Source of the DNA: Clostridia bacterium
Lineage (GTDB): Bacteria; Bacillota_A; Clostridia; Oscillospirales; CAG-272
DNA: 11,582 nucleotides
Assembly (NCBI GenBank): GCA_017414585.1
Contig: JAFQLN010000119.1
Location: forward strand, 1-11,582
Direction: 5' to 3'
Shown: positions 6,550 through 11,582 of the stretch, piece after piece
How positions within the stretch are numbered: the stretch's first letter is position 1
How the letters are laid out: each line of letters begins with the position of its first letter
The notes under the pieces: generated by a model
The model's input: the letters and a program-made list of their open reading frames with translations, nothing else
Told to the model about the DNA's origin: nothing
Database searches by the model: none
Translations under genes and position numbers: made by a program

Positions 6550-8877
6550 TCACAGCCCCCCTTCTTCTCCCTTCATGTACGGTTCATAGAACACATACTG
6601 GTTCTTTCCGCGTTCCTTCGCCTCGTAAAGTGCGCAGTCCGCGTGATGGAGCAGGGTTTCGTAATCCGCACCGTTTTCGGGGAAGAAAGCGGCGCCCATG
6701 GTTGCGGTGATTCTCATCTCCGTCCCCGCATTGCGGTAGGGGAAACGGAGCGTTTCGTACAGCTTGTCCAGCCGTGCGCGGAGCACTTCACGTTCAATGG
6801 AAGGCGCGAACACAACGAATTCGTCCCCGCCGTACCGGGCAATCATATCGCTGTGGCGGAAAATGCCGAGAATCTGCTTTGCCATATAGCAGAGCACGTC
6901 GTCGCCGAACATATGCCCGTAGGTATCGTTGACGCCCTTGAAGTTGTCCACGTCCACAAAGAGCAGGGCAGCGGAGGGATATTTGCCGGAAGCGAGGCGT
7001 TCTTTCGCGTTCTGCTCAAAGTATGCGCGGTTGTAAAGACCCGTCAGCGGATCGCGCGCAGCCTGTTCCTTCCAGCGGTTCACTTCGTTCTTCCAGCCGG
7101 ACATATCCGCCAGCGCGCCGCTGATGATGCCTTCGGAGGAAGCTCTTTCCCGGTGCAGCCGGACCTCCGTCCACTCATACCTGCCGCCCGTCATATAGAA
7201 GCGGAGCGTATTTTCCACCCAGCCGTTTTCCCGCTGACAGCGCTCGAGCAGGCGGAAAAAGTCTGCCCGATCGTTCTCATGTACCAGATCCGTGGTGCGG
7301 AAAAGCGCGGAGGCATTTTTGAAGGCGGTCTGATTCCCGAGAACGGGAGAAAACAGATCGGAAAACTCGACGGTATCCTCGGCGGGATTGTACGAGAACA
7401 GAACGATATTCTTTTTTGTCCCGACTAATTCAGCCGGCTTCTGTTCCCGCTTCACCTCCCCTCGGAACATTTGTTCATTCCTCTCTGTTTCCGCAAAGCG
7501 AAGGGCACTGCCGTCGAAAATTTCGGATTCGAGCCTATCCGGCGGCATGGGCTTGAAGAAGTAAAATCCCTGCAGAGTATCACACGCGGCGCGGCAGAGA
7601 TAGTCCACCTGTCCGTCACTGTCGATGCCGACGGCTGTCGTGCGGATCTGCAGCTGTGCCGCGAGACGGAGGACATTTTCCAGAAGATATCGTCCGCGGC
7701 GGTTGTTGTTGTCCCCGGCGAAGAAGCTGCGGTCGAGATTGATCGCGTCGGCGGGGATTTCTCCGAGCATCTGCAAAGAGCACAGCCCGGAGCCGAATTT
7801 GTCGATGACACAGCGGAAACCGCAGTCGTGGAGCTGATCCACCAGCGTTTTTGCCCGGGACAGATCCTCGAGCAGAAGCTCCTCCCGCAGATCGAATTCA
7901 ATCCATGCGGGCGGGATATCATAGCGGCTGCAGATATCGATGCACGCATCCGCCAGTCCGGGGAGCGATACGGAAGTTCGGGAGAGATTGACGGAAATGG
8001 GACAAATTTCCCGGTTTTGTTCCCGCCACTGCGCCAGCATCCGGCAGACTTCGGTGAGAACAAAGAAGTCGATCTGCTCCGCGGTACGGTACTGTTCGGC
8101 GGCAGGGAGGAACATATCGGGGGAATGCAGTCCTTCGCGGGAGGTTTTTCTGCGGATCAGAGCCTCCGCGCCGATGATCTTCCGGTCGGACACGCGGACC
8201 TTCGGCTGATAATAAACGACGAATTCCCCGTTTTTTATCGCCGGTGCGATTGCCTGTGCCAGTTCGGCGTCCCGTGCCGTTTTTTCTTCCTGTTCCCGGT
8301 CGTAGAACAGATAATTTTTGTCCGCGGGAATGTGCAGGAGAGCCACGTGCGCTTTTTCGAGCATTTCGGCGGGAGTTTCGTTCCCGGCTGACGGCAGATG
8401 GATGCTGTAGACGGGAGCAAAGTGCCATGCGGTGCTGCTTTCCCTGCGGAAGTGATTCAGCGCTTCGGTGATATGTCCGAGCTTGGCGGTGATTTCGTCC
8501 CGGTCACGGTTGTGCAGCAGGAAGCAGAACGTACCCGGACCGGTTTTGGCGAATGTTTCCTGACTGTTCAGCTGTGCGGTCAGGACGGACTGCAGGTAGT
8601 CGAGCGTTCTGCGGACATCGGCGGACTTGCGGAATTTGCGGATTTCGTCCAGTTCGGGCAGATGCATGCAGATCAGCGCATACGAATCACATTTTTCTGT
8701 GAGGAGCGCGCCGTTCTTTTGCAGAAAGCCGCGTTCGTTCATCCATCCCGATCCGGCGTCGGAATATGCGTCCGCGCGCAGTCTGTTCAGCCGGCTTTTC
8801 AAAAAGAACAGGCAGACGAGACAGACGAAAAACGCCGCCGCGAGAAGCAGGAGGAATATTAGAATAGGCGTTGTCAT
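6550..8877 (-). CDS. Membrane diguanylate cyclase with degenerate EAL: TM-GGDEF*-EAL*-PAS-GGDEF
   Basis: This 775-residue protein has one N-terminal membrane span (3-26). It then has a worn GGDEF-like domain (about 40-205; TGPGTF at 112-117 in the signature place), an EAL domain (205-450), a PAS-like domain (487-599) and an intact GGDEF domain (608-771). The last has DPLTGLYNR, DVDNFKGVND, GGDEF (683-687) and an RxxD inhibitory site (RHSD, 674-677), so cyclic-di-GMP synthesis with product feedback is expected. The EAL domain keeps Glu238, Asn297, Glu332 and Gln436. However, DDFG has become DKFG (359-362), the catalytic Lys is Asn380, and the Glu of AEG is Val416, so hydrolysis is unlikely. 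An in-frame ATG at 8931 (793 residues) is 20 nt after the sortase stop but has no ribosome binding site. The 8877 ATG puts the membrane span at the N-terminus. Neither start is certain. Confidence 0.9.
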   Translation of the reverse strand: MTTPILIFLLLLAAAFFVCLVCLFFLKSRLNRLRADAYSDAGSGWMNERGFLQKNGALLTEKCDSYALICMHLPELDEIRKFRKSADVRRTLDYLQSVLTAQLNSQETFAKTGPGTFCFLLHNRDRDEITAKLGHITEALNHFRRESSTAWHFAPVYSIHLPSAGNETPAEMLEKAHVALLHIPADKNYLFYDREQEEKTARDAELAQAIAPAIKNGEFVVYYQPKVRVSDRKIIGAEALIRRKTSREGLHSPDMFLPAAEQYRTAEQIDFFVLTEVCRMLAQWREQNREICPISVNLSRTSVSLPGLADACIDICSRYDIPPAWIEFDLREELLLEDLSRAKTLVDQLHDCGFRCVIDKFGSGLCSLQMLGEIPADAINLDRSFFAGDNNNRRGRYLLENVLRLAAQLQIRTTAVGIDSDGQVDYLCRAACDTLQGFYFFKPMPPDRLESEIFDGSALRFAETERNEQMFRGEVKREQKPAELVGTKKNIVLFSYNPAEDTVEFSDLFSPVLGNQTAFKNASALFRTTDLVHENDRADFFRLLERCQRENGWVENTLRFYMTGGRYEWTEVRLHRERASSEGIISGALADMSGWKNEVNRWKEQAARDPLTGLYNRAYFEQNAKERLASGKYPSAALLFVDVDNFKGVNDTYGHMFGDDVLCYMAKQILGIFRHSDMIARYGGDEFVVFAPSIEREVLRARLDKLYETLRFPYRNAGTEMRITATMGAAFFPENGADYETLLHHADCALYEAKERGKNQYVFYEPYMKGEEGGL

Positions 8878-8951
8878 ATAGATACAAACCAACCCTTCCG
8901 GCACGGTCCTTTGCTGGTTCGGACGCGCCATGATCTGGTGGAGGAGACTGT

Positions 8952-9986
8952 CTAATACTGATTGTCTTCGGTGCAGAGAACGGCCTGTACGACCCAGCGC
9001 GTTTTGGTACTGCCGGAGCGCGTACAGGTGGACAGCGTCAGAATGCTGTCTTCAGCCGTGGGGGTAATGCCGGTGTCGATGACGGACTTCTGTGCGGCGT
9101 GCGCGAGGAATTCTTCTTTATCCGCGTCCCGGGTGATCCCCAGACCGTAGGTAATGTCTGTGACTTCCGCTTCGTAGGACGAGAAAATTCTGTACACAGA
9201 CACGCCCTGATCGGTCACTACATAGACGCGGGAATGTCCCGTCCACCACCAGTAATTTTCGTAATAGCTGAGGGTATTGAACATGGTGCCGTTGCCCATG
9301 CGGTGTCCGTAGATGATCGTGTTGAAATCAGTGAAATCCGCGCTGACTTCACTGTCCATGAAAATCGAACCGACGGAGTTGAGTTTTTTCTTCCACGTGC
9401 GGTTGAGGTAGTAATCGTTGTCCTCTCCCTGCACGATGGGGTAGGAGACGGCGGACTCGGGAATGAGAATCCAGCCGACCACATCGCTGTTGACCTGCCG
9501 CAGCGCTTCCAGATTGATCGAGGCGAGGATTTCCTCCAGCGTCAGGACCACGGGCGGTTCGGTTTCGGCTTCGGTTTCCGGCTTTGTCTCAGGCTTGGTT
9601 TCCGGTTTTGTCTCGGGTTTTGTTTCCGGCTTGGTTTCCGGTTCGGTATCAGGCTCCGTCTCCGGTTCGGGGGGATCGGTCTCCGGCTCGGACGCTTCCG
9701 TTTCCGGTTCGGGCGGATCGGTTTCCGGTTCCGGATCGGTCTCGGGTTTTGTTTCCGTCTCGGGAGCACTTTCCGTTTCGGAGACGGGATCAGTCTCGGG
9801 CGCGGGATCAGTCTCCGGTTCGGTCAGAACGGACGGGGGGATCCCTGCGATTTCCATGGCTTCGGAATAAGTAAGATTCCCTCTATGATAATCGACCAGC
9901 TGCCGGACTGCCATGAAGAGCGAGACTGCCAGTGCGGCGCCGATCAGGATGATGATGATTTTCACCGTGCGTGATGGCTTTTTCAA
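8952..9986 (-). CDS. Class B-like sortase with long Pro-Glu-Thr linker
   Basis: This 344-residue membrane-anchored transpeptidase is predicted to attach surface proteins to the cell wall. A short basic start leads to one membrane span (about 8-27). A Pro/Glu/Thr-rich linker follows (about 55-144), then the sortase domain (147-344). Family landmarks are VGWILIP, YPIVQG, the YLNRTW segment, GSIFMDS, catalytic His228 in YGHRMGNGTMF, Cys321 in LTLSTC and Arg330 nine residues later. The overall pattern is that of class B. A TTG start at 9986 is preferred: GGGAGG (9993-9998) lies 6 nt upstream and the protein then begins MKKPSRTVK. An in-frame ATG at 10025 has no ribosome binding site. It is the first gene of the five-gene operon and is divergent from a likely surface protein that may be its substrate. 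Confidence 0.92.
   Translation of the reverse strand: MKKPSRTVKIIIILIGAALAVSLFMAVRQLVDYHRGNLTYSEAMEIAGIPPSVLTEPETDPAPETDPVSETESAPETETKPETDPEPETDPPEPETEASEPETDPPEPETEPDTEPETKPETKPETKPETKPETKPETEAETEPPVVLTLEEILASINLEALRQVNSDVVGWILIPESAVSYPIVQGEDNDYYLNRTWKKKLNSVGSIFMDSEVSADFTDFNTIIYGHRMGNGTMFNTLSYYENYWWWTGHSRVYVVTDQGVSVYRIFSSYEAEVTDITYGLGITRDADKEEFLAHAAQKSVIDTGITPTAEDSILTLSTCTRSGSTKTRWVVQAVLCTEDNQY
9555..9824 (-). repeat. Pro-Glu-Thr coding repeat in the sortase linker
   Basis: About 90 codons encode variations on PET, PETD, PETK and PEPET. The most regular part is PETK repeated five times in succession. On the plus strand this shows as recurring GGTTTCCGG and GTCTCGGG units. The segment joins the membrane span to the catalytic domain and is expected to be extended and acidic. 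Codon-level repetition makes it prone to length change. Confidence 0.85.
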
Positions 9987-10073
9987 AAAACACCTCCCGA
10001 ATCCCCTGCGGGAAATTCCTGTCATGTCCGGACATCGGATTTCCGGGCAAATAGGTATAATTCAACAGATAAT

Positions 10074-10102
10074 AGTATATCACACCTGCCCGCGGATTGC
10101 AA
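10074..10102 (-). promoter_or_regulatory. Promoter of the sortase/cyclic-di-GMP operon
   Basis: On the minus strand TTGCAA (10097-10102) and TATACT (10074-10079) are 17 bp apart. Transcription would begin near 10067, leaving a leader of about 80 nt before the TTG start. No aptamer is seen in this leader. It does contain a 12-bp perfect palindrome, ATGTCCGGACAT (10024-10035). Confidence 0.65.
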
Positions 10103-10280
10103 GGGGCGCGCCAAGAAATCCGCCGGAGAAGAGCGGGAAAGAATGGAATAAAAAAGGAATTCTGTCAGATTTTTCCGGCAAATCGGGTTTGTTCGCGCGA
10201 TTGTTACATTTATTTTCGCATTTACACAAAATAATTCTAAAAAAATATTTATGTAATAATGTTAAATATTAGAAAACTAC

Positions 10281-10309
10281 TTGCAATTGGAATTAAATGG
10301 TGATATAAT
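10281..10309 (+). promoter_or_regulatory. Promoter of the riboswitch/surface-protein transcript
   Basis: TTGCAA (10281-10286) and TATAAT (10304-10309) are 17 bp apart in an AT-rich stretch. Start of transcription is expected near 10316. The -35 box is the same as that proposed for the divergent sortase operon. The interval 10103-10280 between the two promoters is AT-rich toward the right and holds nothing else I recognise. Confidence 0.8.
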
Positions 10310-10373
10310 GAATATACAATAAATGTGAGGGATTCATGTAAGCACACAAAACACACATGAACGCTCTATCTAT

Positions 10374-10397
10374 TATCTCATTATTAAGTATGAGATA
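10374..10397 (+). other. Leader hairpin upstream of the aptamer
   Basis: TATCTCAT (10374-10381) and ATGAGATA (10390-10397) form a perfect 8-bp stem with an 8-nt loop in the untranslated leader, just before the riboswitch aptamer. No T tract follows, so it is not a terminator. It may protect the 5' end or help the aptamer fold. Confidence 0.5.
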
Positions 10398-10414
10398 GCA
10401 ATGAGAAAGACCTG

Positions 10415-10495
10415 AAAAGGGCAAACCACCCGAAAGGATGGGACGCAAAGCTATGGGGTCTAAAGCCGCAAGGTCATGACAGCCCGGCCGCCAGT
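10415..10495 (+). ncRNA. Cyclic-di-GMP-I (GEMM-I) riboswitch aptamer
   Basis: The leader has the GEMM-I signature in order: GGGCAAACC (10419-10427), a stem capped by GAAA (10432-10435), GGGACGCAAAGC (10440-10451), GGGGTCTAAAG, a GCCGCAAGG hairpin, ATGACAGCCC (10476-10485) and a closing GGCCGCC (10486-10492). The closing strand differs from the usual GGTTGCC by two T-to-C changes, which weakens pairing with GGCAAACC. No clear terminator follows. CTTTTT (10508-10513) can pair with AAAAAG (10530-10535), which overlaps the ribosome binding site, so translational control is one option. Ligand identity is inferred from the motif. Confidence 0.93.
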
Positions 10496-10544
10496 GTTTC
10501 GATTTTGCTTTTTGTATAGACGATATATGAAAAAGGAGAACGAA

Positions 10545-11582
10545 ATGATGGCAAACACTTTCAAAAGAATGCTGGCTGCAGCGCTGGCAACTACCCTGCT
10601 CGCAGGTACAATGAGTCTGCCTGTATTCGCAGAAGATGGGAAGGTGGTAAAGGAAGAAACTATTACCAACGAAGATTCCACTGTCTCCAATGTCAAAACT
10701 ACAACGACAACCGTAGTGGATCCGGAGACCGGCAAGATGACTGTCGTGGTGAATGTTGACAAAAAGACATCCGGCAAAAACACGTTCGGTGCTACCGTTG
10801 AAGGAACCATGACCCGCACAGACACGACTGTATACGATCAGGACGGCAATGAACTGGAAAATTCCTGGGTCGAAAACGGTTATACCAAAACCCAGTGGAC
10901 TGAACAGCTCACAAACGGTTCTAATCTTCCCGAAGTCAAGGTCGAAATGATCCCGGGTCAAACCACAAAAGGTTCTGCCAGCAAAACAACCGAGCGTATT
11001 GACGGCAACCAGAAAGAAAACCATCTCGATAAGTGGTATAATTACACCCAAACCGAAACGGTTATCGACAGAGAGGTTACCGTAAATACCGGCGAAATCA
11101 TTGTTTCTTCCGAAACAGCAACCGATACGGTTGTAAACGGTCTGAAACATGTTGCGTCGGGAGACAAACAGCACATCTATTCCTATGGAATCTCTATGAG
11201 CAACTACTTCCACAAGTATGAAATCAAGGATTCCGACGGAAATGTAACCGAAATCAAGTATTACCCGATTACCAATCGCGATCAGAAGGAATATGATGTT
11301 CTTCCGGACGAAATCAAAGCGCTTTACACATTTGATGCGGATAAAGGACTCTATGTCCCCACTTCCTCTTCATATGTCTGGTCCGAGTTAAGCAACGGCA
11401 AGGAATGGAGCTATGTACTCGGAAGTCTTCCCGAACAGGCAGCAAGCGCAGGTATCGAAACCAAGGCTCCCTCTGATACCAGCAAGGAAGATTCTTCGTC
11501 TTACGACAATAATATTTACCTCATTGGTGTCCATGACAAAGCCGGTAATATTATCTATACCTACTGTATGGATAAAGTAACA
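10545..11582 (+). CDS. Exported surface protein, 3' end outside the window (putative adhesin)
   Basis: The reading frame is open for 346 codons to the last base, with no stop. Residues 1-29 form a signal peptide: FKR, a hydrophobic stretch rich in Ala and Leu, and cleavage after V-F-A before EDGK. The visible mature part is rich in Thr, Lys, Asp and Glu, with beta-strand-like alternation, and has a single Cys (341) at the very end in YTYCMD. A Y-C-[ILM]-[DN] motif is found in thioester adhesin domains, but the Gln half of that domain would lie past the window, so this is tentative. No family is recognised with confidence. AAGGAG (10533-10538) is 6 nt before the first ATG; a second ATG follows at once. 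The protein is behind a cyclic-di-GMP aptamer and next to a sortase, so a wall-anchored adhesin is likely. The sorting signal cannot be checked. Confidence 0.85.
   Translation, partial: MMANTFKRMLAAALATTLLAGTMSLPVFAEDGKVVKEETITNEDSTVSNVKTTTTTVVDPETGKMTVVVNVDKKTSGKNTFGATVEGTMTRTDTTVYDQDGNELENSWVENGYTKTQWTEQLTNGSNLPEVKVEMIPGQTTKGSASKTTERIDGNQKENHLDKWYNYTQTETVIDREVTVNTGEIIVSSETATDTVVNGLKHVASGDKQHIYSYGISMSNYFHKYEIKDSDGNVTEIKYYPITNRDQKEYDVLPDEIKALYTFDADKGLYVPTSSSYVWSELSNGKEWSYVLGSLPEQAASAGIETKAPSDTSKEDSSSYDNNIYLIGVHDKAGNIIYTYCMDKVT

Noticed and set aside
9463..9870. Plus-strand frame encoding Ser-Gly-Val repeats opposite the sortase linker
   Set aside because: It is the antisense of the Pro-Glu-Thr coding repeat and has no start signals.
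9987..10025. ATG at 10025 as start of the sortase
   Set aside because: No Shine-Dalgarno precedes it, whereas the TTG at 9986 has GGGAGG 6 nt upstream and gives a normal short basic N-terminus.
10293..11213. A 306-codon minus-strand open frame
   Set aside because: It covers the promoter, the riboswitch and the exported-protein gene in antisense. It has no family motif, while the plus strand has a full promoter-aptamer-RBS-signal peptide series.

Overview
The window looks like a chromosomal segment of a Gram-positive, probably clostridial (Firmicutes) gut-type bacterium of intermediate G+C. The evidence is near-consensus sigma-A promoters (TTGACA or TTGCAA, 17 bp, TATAAT or TATACT), strong AGGAGG ribosome binding sites, signal peptides with A-x-A cleavage sites, a class B-like sortase and two class I cyclic-di-GMP (GEMM-I) riboswitches. 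No rRNA, tRNA, transposase or CRISPR array is visible, so the genus cannot be fixed.

Layout. (1) 1-340 holds no convincing gene. It carries a run of six short hairpins about 33 bp apart, bracketed by a GGCTGTCGCA inverted repeat, and ends in a terminator-like hairpin. (2) 406-1227 (minus) encodes an exported transglutaminase-like protein with a complete Cys-His-Asp triad. Its leader (promoter 1472-1500) contains a GEMM-I aptamer at 1241-1325. (3) 1524-1625 holds two back-to-back terminators closing the operon to the right. (4) 1636-9986 is a tight five-gene minus-strand operon: sortase, membrane diguanylate cyclase with a degenerate EAL domain, ICMT/PEMT-type membrane methyltransferase, GH3-family acyl-adenylating enzyme, and a 7TM-GAF-GGDEF-HD-GYP phosphodiesterase. 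Its promoter is at 10074-10102. (5) From 10281 on the plus strand, a second promoter and GEMM-I aptamer (10415-10495) precede an exported surface protein that runs off the window.

How it fits together. One operon encodes a protein predicted to make cyclic-di-GMP (intact GGDEF plus inhibitory site) and one predicted to destroy it (intact HD-GYP). It also encodes a cell-wall sortase. The genes on both sides, a likely surface protein and an exported papain-fold enzyme, each sit behind a cyclic-di-GMP aptamer. The locus therefore reads as a self-contained module in which cyclic-di-GMP controls cell-surface proteins. It resembles in logic the Clostridioides difficile arrangement (cyclic-di-GMP riboswitches on sortase-anchored adhesins and on the protease that releases them), but with a transglutaminase-like enzyme instead of a metalloprotease and with a GH3/methyltransferase pair of unknown purpose. 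Motifs were read by eye. Folding, structure and homology searches were not run.
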